Source: Cloacimonetes bacterium UBA3541
Lineage (GTDB): Bacteria > Cloacimonadota > Cloacimonadia > Cloacimonadales > Cloacimonadaceae
Reading direction: 5' to 3'
DNA length: 43,936 bases
Assembly: GCA_002376725.1 (NCBI GenBank)
Contig: DFOM01000045.1
Location: 1 to 43,936 of the forward strand
Positions 26,339 through 34,187 of this stretch are shown piece after piece. Below the pieces are notes generated by a model, which made no database searches, was not told the origin of the DNA, and saw nothing but the letters and a program-made list of their open reading frames with translations. Position numbers and translations under genes: made by a program. The stretch's first letter is position 1; every line of letters starts with the position of its first letter.

Positions 26339-27843
26339 AGAAAAATGGTATACTCCTACATATTAGTTCTTTGCCATCTGATTTTGGTATCGGAGATTTT
26401 GGTCCAGCTGCCTATCAATTTGTTGATTATTTAAATGAAAAGAAATTTAATTATTGGCAGATTTTACCGCTTTATCAACCCGGTTATGGAAATTCACCCT
26501 ATAATCCTGTATCTGCTTTTGCTTTAAATCCTTATCTGATCAGTCCAGAATTGCTTTATGAAGATGGGTTGATTGATTTACCAGATATGGAACAGGCAAG
26601 ATTGCCTTTATCTGATCAAATACCTTATGAAGCGGTTTATCGTTTGAAAGATAATTTACTAAAAAAAGCAGCAGATAACTACTTATCAGACATTGAAATA
26701 TATGATTACATTGAAAGTAATGCTTTCTACTTGAAACCATATCTTGCTTATTTAACATTGTGTAAGCTATACGGGGATGATGATTGGCATAACTTTCGTG
26801 CCGAACATAGACATTACTCTGAAGAAATATATGAATCACTTTTTAAGAATTATGGACAGCAAATACTAAGAATGGCATGTATTCAAGCTCTGGCAAAAGA
26901 CCAGCTTTTGCGAGTAAAGGATTATATGAATTCTCAGGGTATTCAGTTAATAGGGGATATGCCACTTTATCTTTCGTATCATAGTGCTGATGTGTGGGCT
27001 AATCAACATTTATTTGATTTAGACGAAAATGGAAATCGTTTGAATGTTGCAGGAGTTCCACCAGATGCTTTTAGCAAGGATGGTCAACTTTGGGGCAATC
27101 CTATCTATAGATGGGAAAAAATGAGAGATGATGGTTTTAAGCTATTTATTAATAGGATTAAAAATGCACTGAGCTATCTGGATAAGCTGCGGTTAGACCA
27201 TTTTATTGGTTATGTTAATTTTTGGTCTGTTCCTTGTCCATATGATGAGAAAACGGGAGAGCCAATTATACCTAAGAATGCTTTAAATGGAGAATGGAAA
27301 AAAGCGACACCAGAAGACTTTTTTCCCATAATAATGAGTACTTTTTCTCCTGAGATATTCATTGCGGAGGATCTTGGAATCTTAAATGAAGAAGTGTGCT
27401 ACTATCGTGATTATTATAAATTACCAGGTATGATTATTCTGCAGTTCTGCTTTGAAGAACAGGTTCCTGATATACGAAAATATCCACTTGAACGCTATAT
27501 TTATACTGGAACTCATGACAATCCTACTATTCAAGAGTGGTATGCAAATCTAAGTGATGATTCACCGAGCAAGGTTAATTTGCTTCATTTCATAAAAGAG
27601 CATCCTCTTCTTTTTTCAGGGTTAGGTCTGGAAACCGAAGAAGATATCAAACATTCTATTCATCTCATAATGTGCATTATAGCAGAAGCTTCAGGTTGTC
27701 AAAATGTGGTATTACCGGTGCAGGACATTTTGGGATTAGATGCTTCTGGTAGAATGAATGTTCCTGGTACAGCTTTAGGTAACTGGCAATGGAAGTTGGA
27801 GAGTTTTGATAATTTATTCAGCACATCTTTACCCTGGGAGTGA
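26335..27843 (+). CDS. malQ: 4-alpha-glucanotransferase (amylomaltase, GH77)
   Basis: A 502-residue GH77 enzyme that transfers 4-alpha-glucan segments, used in maltodextrin and glycogen metabolism in the cytoplasm. It opens with the family sequence GILLHISSLPSDFGIGDFGP. The catalytic residues are the nucleophile Asp288 in LRLDHFIG, acid/base Glu345 in IAEDLG and Asp395 in GTHDNPT. The motif GNSPYNPVSAFALNP is also present. The start codon overlaps the holA stop (ATGA), making it the last gene of the operon. Confidence 0.96.
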   Translation: MKKNGILLHISSLPSDFGIGDFGPAAYQFVDYLNEKKFNYWQILPLYQPGYGNSPYNPVSAFALNPYLISPELLYEDGLIDLPDMEQARLPLSDQIPYEAVYRLKDNLLKKAADNYLSDIEIYDYIESNAFYLKPYLAYLTLCKLYGDDDWHNFRAEHRHYSEEIYESLFKNYGQQILRMACIQALAKDQLLRVKDYMNSQGIQLIGDMPLYLSYHSADVWANQHLFDLDENGNRLNVAGVPPDAFSKDGQLWGNPIYRWEKMRDDGFKLFINRIKNALSYLDKLRLDHFIGYVNFWSVPCPYDEKTGEPIIPKNALNGEWKKATPEDFFPIIMSTFSPEIFIAEDLGILNEEVCYYRDYYKLPGMIILQFCFEEQVPDIRKYPLERYIYTGTHDNPTIQEWYANLSDDSPSKVNLLHFIKEHPLLFSGLGLETEEDIKHSIHLIMCIIAEASGCQNVVLPVQDILGLDASGRMNVPGTALGNWQWKLESFDNLFSTSLPWE

Positions 27844-27859
27844 AATTAATCATTTTTGC

Positions 27860-27891
27860 TTGACATAACCCTTGCCATATAAAGATTTGTA
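27860..27891 (+). promoter_or_regulatory. Probable promoter of tRNA-Leu
   Basis: TTGACA at 27860-27865, then a 20-base spacer and TTTGTA at 27886-27891; the tRNA begins 13 bases later. TATAAA at 27878-27883 is an alternative -10, but only 12 bases from TTGACA. Confidence 0.5.
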
Positions 27892-27904
27892 CTTAGTTGC
27901 AAGA

Positions 27905-27992
27905 GCTGAAGTGGTGAAATTGGTAGACACGCTAGTTTCAGGGACTAGTGAGCGATAAGCTCGTAGGGGTTCGAGTCCCCTCTTCAGCACCA
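27905..27992 (+). tRNA. tRNA-Leu (anticodon CAG)
   Basis: A class II tRNA of 88 bases including the encoded CCA. The acceptor pairs GCTGAAG with CTTCAGC. The anticodon stem CTAGT/ACTAG encloses loop TTCAGGG, giving CAG. A long variable arm (GAGCGATAAGCTC) and T arm AGGGG TTCGAGT CCCCT follow. Confidence 0.97.
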
Positions 27993-28133
27993 GAATTCGT
28001 ACATCAGCTAATAAATTCATTGACGATAAATCCCTTAAATCTATTCTTGATAAAAGAAATTTTTGCTCTTGATTTTATTTCTATTATTAAAGAAAAGTAT
28101 TAAAAGCTTTTAGTTATAAAGAAGAGGTTATAT

Positions 28134-29474
28134 ATGGCTCAAAAGATTTTCGTTCTGGACACCAATGTCTTGTTGCATAATCCTCAAGCAATCTTTTCCT
28201 TCCAGGATAACAGAGTGGTTATTCCTATTATTGTTATTGAAGAAATAGACCAGTTCAAAAAAGGGGTTGATGAAAAGAGTAGAAATGCGCGTCAAATAGG
28301 GCGTTATCTGGATGCCTTGCGTTCAAGAGGAAGTTTGCAAGAAGGTGTAAATCTGGATAATGGCGGAATCCTGCAAGTTACGGTTAATAAAGAAGTTTCA
28401 AATGTGGCTTCTAACCTTCTGTTTCTGGATAGAAATGATAACTTAATTATCAGTACTGCCCTCTATTTTAAGGAAAAATATCCCGATACCAAAGTCGTCC
28501 TCGTTTCTATGGATGCTAATGTGCGTATAAAGGCTGATAGTGTGGGGTTGAATGCAGAAAATTTTGAAACTGGAACAGTTAATTTTGAAGAATTGTATAC
28601 TGGATGTATGATTAAAGAACTTCCGGATGATGAATTTGAAACCTTGAAAGATAAACCATCCATTCCCAATAATTTTGATAATCTTTATCCCAATCAATTC
28701 GTGCGTTTCACCAAAAAATCTGATCCTTCTATTTCTCACACGATGAGATATATCCATTCTTACAATACCTTAATTCCATTCAAATATTATCGGGGACAGG
28801 AAGTTTTTGGTATAAAATCAAGAAATTATGAACAAGAGATGGCGTTAGAGCTTTTACTGGATGATAATATCAAGTTAGTTAGCCTTTCCGGAATAGCAGG
28901 AACGGGTAAAACCCTTCTGGCTATTGCTGCAGGATTACAAAAGGTGATAGAAGAAAATAAATATGCTCGTCTGGTTATCTCTCGTCCAATTTTCCCTTTA
29001 GGGAAGGATTTAGGTTATCTACCTGGTTCTAAGACGGAAAAATTTAATCCCTGGATGCAACCAATCTATGATAATATGGATATATTGCTTTCTCATCACA
29101 ATCAAGTGGGACCTGCCAATCCCAAGAATAAACGTAAAACCACTATAGATGATTTTATGGATTATGGTTATGTAGAACTGGAACCTTTAACTTATATTCG
29201 TGGAAGAAGCCTTCCTGACCAGTTTATGATTATTGATGAAGCCCAAAATCTTACTCCTCATGAAATGAAGTCTATCATCACTCGTGCCGGAGAAAATACT
29301 AAGATTGTTCTCACAGGAGATCCTTATCAGATAGATATTCCTTATCTGGATTCTTCTTCCAATGGTCTTTCTGTTGCTGTAGAAAAACTAAAAGTGGAAG
29401 ATATAGTGGGTCATATCACCTTGATTAAAGGGGAAAGGTCAGCTCTGGCAGACTTAGCGGCTAAATACTTTTAG
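28134..29474 (+). CDS. PIN-domain PhoH-family ATPase (PhoH2 type)
   Basis: A 446-residue fusion. Residues 1-130 are a PIN ribonuclease domain starting KIFVLDTNVLLHNP (acidic Asp9), with VIEEIDQFKKG and DRNDNLI later. About residues 230-446 are a PhoH ATPase with Walker A GIAGTGKT (253-260) and Walker B FMIIDEAQN (Asp368, Glu369). PhoH2 proteins studied elsewhere act as RNA helicase/RNases. Family length is normal. AGAGG precedes the ATG. Alr follows after 9 bases, so the two may share a transcript. Confidence 0.93.
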   Translation: MAQKIFVLDTNVLLHNPQAIFSFQDNRVVIPIIVIEEIDQFKKGVDEKSRNARQIGRYLDALRSRGSLQEGVNLDNGGILQVTVNKEVSNVASNLLFLDRNDNLIISTALYFKEKYPDTKVVLVSMDANVRIKADSVGLNAENFETGTVNFEELYTGCMIKELPDDEFETLKDKPSIPNNFDNLYPNQFVRFTKKSDPSISHTMRYIHSYNTLIPFKYYRGQEVFGIKSRNYEQEMALELLLDDNIKLVSLSGIAGTGKTLLAIAAGLQKVIEENKYARLVISRPIFPLGKDLGYLPGSKTEKFNPWMQPIYDNMDILLSHHNQVGPANPKNKRKTTIDDFMDYGYVELEPLTYIRGRSLPDQFMIIDEAQNLTPHEMKSIITRAGENTKIVLTGDPYQIDIPYLDSSSNGLSVAVEKLKVEDIVGHITLIKGERSALADLAAKYF

Positions 29475-29483
29475 GATTGAATC

Positions 29484-31382
29484 TTGGATAAAAAAGGAAA
29501 AAGTCTGGAACGAAGTTGGGTAGAGATTGATCTGGATGCTTTCCGGAGTAATCTGAAAGCGCTTAAAACTTTTTTGAAATCAGAGCAAGGGTTTATCCAA
29601 GTTGTTAAGGCTGATGCCTATGGCCATGGTGCCTGGGAAATAACTCAAGCTGCATTGAAAGAAGGTGCCACCGCTCTCGGAGTAGCTAATCTGGAAGAAG
29701 GAAAGCTTTTACGCATTGAAGGTTGTAAGGCTCCCATTCTTATTCTTTCGCCTTCTTTAATAGATGAAATTCCTGGTATTCTGGAGTATAAACTTATTCC
29801 TACGGTTAATGAGCTCTCTTTTGCGCAAGCTCTGGTCTCATTTTGTACCACTCAAAAAGTTAAATGTCCAATTAGCTTGAAATTTGATTCCGGGATGCAT
29901 CGTAGTGGTGCTCTGGAAAAAGATTTTGCGGAACTCTGGTCATATTGTCAGAATGCTGCTGAATTAGAAGTGAAAAGTGTCTTTTCCCATTTTGCCTCTT
30001 CCGAAAGCGACCCAGAATTCAGTAAAATGCAGGAAGAACGATTTAAACAAGTTCTTAAAAAGTATAAAGTTCAAGCAGAATGGATTCACATAGCTAATAG
30101 TTCTGCTCTGATTAACGGTCTGGGAAGTTCTGGAAATCTTTGTCGGTTAGGTATATTAAGTTATGGGGTCTACACTCATCCTTCTCAGAAGGAGAAGATA
30201 GATCTTAAACCTGTTATGACTTTCAAATCCACTGTTATTCAGATAAAAGAAATTCCCAAGGGTGCAACAGTTGGTTATAATCAAACCTGGAAAGCACAAC
30301 GCAAAACACGCTATGCCGTAATCCCAGTTGGTTATGCTGATGGCTATGATTTTCTGCTTTCTAATAAAGGGAAAGTGCTTATTGCAGGCAAACTCTGTCC
30401 GGTCATCGGAAAAGTAAGTATGGATATGATTTGTGTAGACATCACAGATGCTCCTGAAATACAATATGGAACTGAAGTTATCCTCTTAGGCAATGGTCAC
30501 AATGATATTAGAGTAGAAAATTTGGTAAGTCTATATAATGGTTCTTCCTATGAACTTCTCTGCCAGGTAGGACGCAGAGCTAAGCGCTATTATTACGAAG
30601 GTGGAAGATTAGTTACTGCTGCTCCTTTATCCAGAAGAGATTTTGTCTCCAGTGACTATCCTAATTCCAAATTGAATCAGATTATCCAGTCTGCCATTGC
30701 TCAAAGAATTAATAGCGAAGAAATGAGTGAACTCATCTTTAGAGAAATTCTGCGGGTCTTCTTTTATAATCAGGATAGGGACATTCGTTATCGTAAAGAT
30801 TTCCGTCACCATATTCTTTTCACGGAAAGTTCAGATAAGGACTACTGGAAAGCAGAGACCACTTTAAGCTTTTCAAAAACTTTACAAAGAGACTTTTTCC
30901 TGGTTGCCTGTGCCAATTCAGATAAAGCTTTGAAGGAATATTTCAAACGGAATGAGGTGGAATATCGCTGGCTTATGGATGGTAATTTCCAGCTTAATCC
31001 TTCTGCTTTTCAACTTTCTTCCGTAAAAGTGAATGGCATAGAACTGGAAACCAGAATTAATTTCAAATCAGAGGCAATGGAAATTCGCTGTTCTCATCCT
31101 GCACTTAAAAACCTTATCGGACAGGAAGTTCGCTATGAAATCAATACCTTAACCCTCTATCCTAAATCTTCCCATCAATTAAGTGTCTTTATCACAGAAC
31201 TTACTCACGGAGTCCAAATTAGCTTTTCCTATCCAGAAACTCTCAAACAGATAGAATGCGTTCCCTTTTTTGCCGGTCAAAATAAATATCCGAAAATAAC
31301 CACTTCTAAAAATATCATAACTGTGACCACCAAACCTGAAGAATGGGTCTTTCCTCAATCTGGAGTAGTCTTTGCCTATTAA
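29484..31382 (+). CDS. alr: Alanine racemase with an extra C-terminal domain
   Basis: A 632-residue protein. About the first 375 residues are a complete PLP-dependent alanine racemase making D-alanine for peptidoglycan. The PLP lysine is Lys42 in VVKADAYGHG and the opposite-face catalytic tyrosine is Tyr265 in ATVGYNQTW; KFDSGMHRSG, IPVGYADGY and GKVSMDMICVD are also present. The C-terminal 250 or so residues have no counterpart in ordinary Alr and I do not recognise them. They contain RVFFYNQDRDIRYRKDF and a beta-rich tail. The start is TTG with AGGA ten bases upstream; no ATG is available before the conserved WVEIDLDAF. Confidence 0.93.
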   Translation: MDKKGKSLERSWVEIDLDAFRSNLKALKTFLKSEQGFIQVVKADAYGHGAWEITQAALKEGATALGVANLEEGKLLRIEGCKAPILILSPSLIDEIPGILEYKLIPTVNELSFAQALVSFCTTQKVKCPISLKFDSGMHRSGALEKDFAELWSYCQNAAELEVKSVFSHFASSESDPEFSKMQEERFKQVLKKYKVQAEWIHIANSSALINGLGSSGNLCRLGILSYGVYTHPSQKEKIDLKPVMTFKSTVIQIKEIPKGATVGYNQTWKAQRKTRYAVIPVGYADGYDFLLSNKGKVLIAGKLCPVIGKVSMDMICVDITDAPEIQYGTEVILLGNGHNDIRVENLVSLYNGSSYELLCQVGRRAKRYYYEGGRLVTAAPLSRRDFVSSDYPNSKLNQIIQSAIAQRINSEEMSELIFREILRVFFYNQDRDIRYRKDFRHHILFTESSDKDYWKAETTLSFSKTLQRDFFLVACANSDKALKEYFKRNEVEYRWLMDGNFQLNPSAFQLSSVKVNGIELETRINFKSEAMEIRCSHPALKNLIGQEVRYEINTLTLYPKSSHQLSVFITELTHGVQISFSYPETLKQIECVPFFAGQNKYPKITTSKNIITVTTKPEEWVFPQSGVVFAY

Positions 31383-31693
31383 AAGAACTTGAAGATAGGA
31401 ATAATTCAAAAAGAGAATATAAGAAATAATAGGTTATCCTTTCTGGTTTTTTATAGATGAATCCTTGTATCTAAATAAGAAAGAACGATGCCCCTTACTA
31501 TTTAAATGTATGGTAAAAGCGGAAAGTATTTTCCCTGTAATTTCCTTTCCCGTAAGTGGGATATAATTATTAAACACAAGGGGTGGGGTTTATGGGATTG
31601 CTTTATCTAAGTTCAATTCTGTTTGCGAAATTTGTTAAGGTTTTTTATATATTTATAGATAAGGTCTAAAAGATGGAAGGGAAAAGAATAGGC
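31383..31693. other. Intergenic region with no gene
   Basis: An AT-rich stretch between alr and the first hairpin repeat. No open frame with coding character on either strand, no tRNA and no clear terminator. It marks the left edge of the accessory island. Confidence 0.6.
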
Positions 31694-31735
31694 AAGCTCC
31701 TTGGGAGCTTCATAAACGGGGACGTTTATGACCCC
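31694..31735 (+). repeat. Hairpin module A (left copy)
   Basis: Two consecutive perfect hairpins: AAGCTCC-TTG-GGAGCTT, then CATAAACG-GGGA-CGTTTATG, followed by ACCCC. The same 42-base module with one loop change recurs at 41228-41269. Confidence 0.9.
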
Positions 31736-31743
31736 AAAAAAGA

Positions 31744-31828
31744 AAACTCCTTCGGAGTTTGAAACGATGAGGACATCGTTCCACCATGAGTGTGAGACGT
31801 CCTCGTCTCACAAAGCCGTTAGGCTTTT
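31744..31828 (+). repeat. Hairpin modules B-C (left copy)
   Basis: Four hairpins in 85 bases. AAACTCC-TTC-GGAGTTT and AACGATG-AGGA-CATCGTT form module B. After CCACCATGAG, TGTGAGACG-TCCT-CGTCTCACA and AAAGCC-GTTA-GGCTTT form module C, which has the mirror-image order. A near-identical direct copy is at 41079-41163. Confidence 0.9.
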
Positions 31829-31837
31829 CTAGGGGTA

Positions 31838-31874
31838 GTGAGATGTCCTCATCTCGCAAAGCCGTGAGGCTTTT
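31838..31874 (+). repeat. Hairpin module D
   Basis: A second C-type module: GTGAGATG-TCCT-CATCTCGC (one G-T pair), then AAAGCC-GTGA-GGCTTT. Arms differ from module C by a few bases but the layout and the TCCT loop are the same. Confidence 0.85.
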
Positions 31875-31890
31875 CTATATTTATTGATAA

Positions 31891-32523
31891 GGGGAAAAAG
31901 AAGTAAGGAAGCAGAAGAGAGTGTTTAGTCGTTTTCAGGTAGATATAAAGTATCTTACTGATATTCCGGAATACGAAATCTGGAGATGGGAACACCATCT
32001 TCCGGAATATCTTATCACCGCCAGAGATTATAAAACTGGAGCTACCTATCTGTCTTACAGTCATGAGAAATCATCTACTGCCACTGCTATCTTTATTGAT
32101 TATTTGCTTTTTTCTCTACATAATTATGGTATTAATCCAGAAACCATTACTATTCAAACTGATAATGGTAAAGAGTTCACTAACCCTTATAGTCAGAAAC
32201 TTAATCTCTTTGAAAAGATAATAACAGAAAAATATAAGGCAAGACATAAGCTTATCCCTTACCGAAGACCCACTTATAATAGTGATGTAGAGTCCTTTCA
32301 TAATCTTATTGAGGAGGAGTTTTTTATTTTGGAAAAACCAAATAATGAAACAGAACTCCTGGCTAAAACTTTTTCCTATCAAATATGGTTTAACTCCTAT
32401 AGAACCAATAGGGGTAGAGATAATCAAAATCCTGAACAAATCTATCAAACAGAATTGAATACAGACAAAGCTATTCCCCTAATACCACCCATTATGGTTG
32501 ACAATTATATTCCTCTTATGTGA
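31891..32523 (+). pseudogene. Truncated DDE (integrase-core) transposase
   Basis: The frame is open from 31891 after a stop. The first usable start is GTG at 31921, giving 200 residues. It is an rve-type integrase core: first Asp8 in FQVDIKYLTD, second Asp81 in IQTDNGKEF, and Glu124 in SDVESFHNLIEEEFF, followed by WFNSYRTNRGRDNQNPEQIYQ. This matches the C-terminal half of IS3/IS481-type transposases. The N-terminal helix-turn-helix part is missing; the sequence before it is the hairpin repeat array instead. I found no terminal inverted repeats around it. Probably an inactive remnant, though the catalytic triad is intact. Confidence 0.8.
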
Positions 32524-32581
32524 AAGAAGATCAAGGGGAATGCTTTTTGCCTTTACTACCCAGGTGAGAAAGAATTTAATA

Positions 32582-32612
32582 TTGACAACTTATCCTTTCA
32601 TAATTATTTGTA
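32582..32612 (+). promoter_or_regulatory. Probable promoter of the type I restriction-modification operon
   Basis: TTGACA (32582-32587), a 19-base spacer and TTTGTA (32607-32612), then TAAAATTAG; the hsdM ATG is 34 bases further. Confidence 0.5.
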
Positions 32613-32645
32613 AAATTAGAAAAATTGTCCGAGGAGTCTGGCGCA

Positions 32646-34187
32646 ATGGCTAATAGTAATGGAGCTAACATAGGTTTCGAGAAAGAGCTTTGGCAAGCTG
32701 CGGATGCTCTGCGTAGCAATATGGATGCTGCTGAATACAAGCATATTGTACTTGGATTAATCTTTCTTAAATACATATCTGATGCGTTTGAGGAGCAATA
32801 CCAGAAATTGGATGCTGATAGGGCTAATGGTGCCGATCCCGAGGACCCAGACGAATACTTAGCAAAAAACGTCTTCTGGGTACCTAAAGAAGCTCGCTGG
32901 TCAGTGTTCAAAGCTAATGCAAAGCAACCCACAATCGGAAAGCTGATTGATGATGCAATGATAGCCATTGAGAAGGTTAATCCAGCGTTGAAAGGTGTTT
33001 TACCAAAGGAATATGCTCATCCCAGACTTGATAAGCAACGCCTGGGGCAGCTAATTGATTTGGTTAGCAATATTGGCTTGGGAGATAAGGAAAATAAAAC
33101 AAAAGATATGCTCGGCAGAGTATATGAATATTTCCTCTCTCAATTTGCCAGTGCCGAAGGAAAGCGAGGTGGGCAATTCTATACACCGCAATGCATAGTA
33201 CGTCTGCTTGTAGAAATGCTTGCGCCCTATAAAGGCCGGATATTCGACCCTGCTTGTGGCTCTGGTGGTATGTTTGTCCAATCTGAGAAATTTGTAGAAG
33301 CCCATGGTGGAAAAATTGGAGACATCAGCATTTACGGCCAGGAATCAAACCATACTACTTGGCGACTGGCAAAAATGAATCTGGCTATCAGAGGTATAGA
33401 TGGCAATCTGGGCAAAGAAAATGCCGATAGTTTTCATAATGACCTGCACCCCGACCTCAAGGCAGATTTTGTCTTGGCAAATCCTCCCTTTAATGACTCT
33501 GACTGGAGAGGAGATTTGCTAAAAGATGATAAGCGTTGGAAGTTCGGGATACCGCCACCCTCAAATGCAAACTTTGCCTGGGTGCAGCACTTTATTCATC
33601 ACCTTGCCCCGAGCGGCATGGCTGGCTTCGTACTTGCCAATGGGTCAATGTCCACTACTACCACTGCAGAACTGGAAATAAGAAAGAATATTATCGAAGC
33701 AGACCTTGTGGATTGCATGGTAGCCTTACCAGGACAACTCTTTTATACCACGCAAATACCAGTATGCCTCTGGTTTTTAACTCGCAATAAGAACAATGGC
33801 AAATTCCGTGACCGCAGAGGACAAACCCTCTTTATCGATGCCAGAAAACTTGGCACTTTGGTTGATCGGGTGCATCGTGAGCTGAGCGATGACGATATCA
33901 AACAAATTGCTGATACCTATCATTCCTGGCGAGGAGATGCCGGATCTGGAACTTACGAGGATATCCCTGGATTTAGCAAAAGTGCTACCATTGAAGAGAT
34001 AAGGAAACAGAACTACATCTTAACTCCTGGAAGATATGTCGGGGCTGCTAATTTTAAAGAGGATGATGAGCCGTTTGAAGAGAAAATGATCAAACTGACT
34101 GCTACCTTGAAAGAACAAATGGATAAGAGTGACAAACTCAATAAAATTATTTGGGATAACCTGAAGGATATCGGATATGGTGAATGA
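32646..34187 (+). CDS. hsdM: Type I restriction-modification system methyltransferase subunit HsdM
   Basis: A 513-residue adenine-N6 methyltransferase subunit. It has the HsdM N-terminal helical domain (ELWQAADALRSNMDAAEYKH), the GGQFYTPQCIVRLLVEML segment, the SAM-binding motif DPACGSGGM (Asp201) and the catalytic motif NPPF (Asn279). I start at the ATG at 32646 because GAGGAG lies 9 bases upstream; an upstream TTG at 32625 would place that site inside the gene. Two HsdM with one HsdS form the modification enzyme. It overlaps hsdS by 11 bases. Base composition appears richer in G and C than the flanking core genes, suggesting transfer. Confidence 0.95.
   Translation: MANSNGANIGFEKELWQAADALRSNMDAAEYKHIVLGLIFLKYISDAFEEQYQKLDADRANGADPEDPDEYLAKNVFWVPKEARWSVFKANAKQPTIGKLIDDAMIAIEKVNPALKGVLPKEYAHPRLDKQRLGQLIDLVSNIGLGDKENKTKDMLGRVYEYFLSQFASAEGKRGGQFYTPQCIVRLLVEMLAPYKGRIFDPACGSGGMFVQSEKFVEAHGGKIGDISIYGQESNHTTWRLAKMNLAIRGIDGNLGKENADSFHNDLHPDLKADFVLANPPFNDSDWRGDLLKDDKRWKFGIPPPSNANFAWVQHFIHHLAPSGMAGFVLANGSMSTTTTAELEIRKNIIEADLVDCMVALPGQLFYTTQIPVCLWFLTRNKNNGKFRDRRGQTLFIDARKLGTLVDRVHRELSDDDIKQIADTYHSWRGDAGSGTYEDIPGFSKSATIEEIRKQNYILTPGRYVGAANFKEDDEPFEEKMIKLTATLKEQMDKSDKLNKIIWDNLKDIGYGE

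Noticed and set aside
28443..28757. 104-codon minus-strand ORF
   Set aside because: It is a shadow of the PIN-PhoH gene, whose motifs are intact on the plus strand.
31760..31785. Hammerhead-type ribozyme (GAAAC and GATGAGGA strings)
   Set aside because: The strings resemble parts of the hammerhead core but are in the wrong order, and the bases form a simple hairpin with loop AGGA.
31694..31874. CRISPR array
   Set aside because: The repeats are palindromic modules joined directly, without equal-length unique spacers, and no cas genes are near.
32625..32645. Upstream TTG start for hsdM
   Set aside because: It would put the good GAGGAG ribosome binding site inside the coding region; the ATG at 32646 has ideal spacing.
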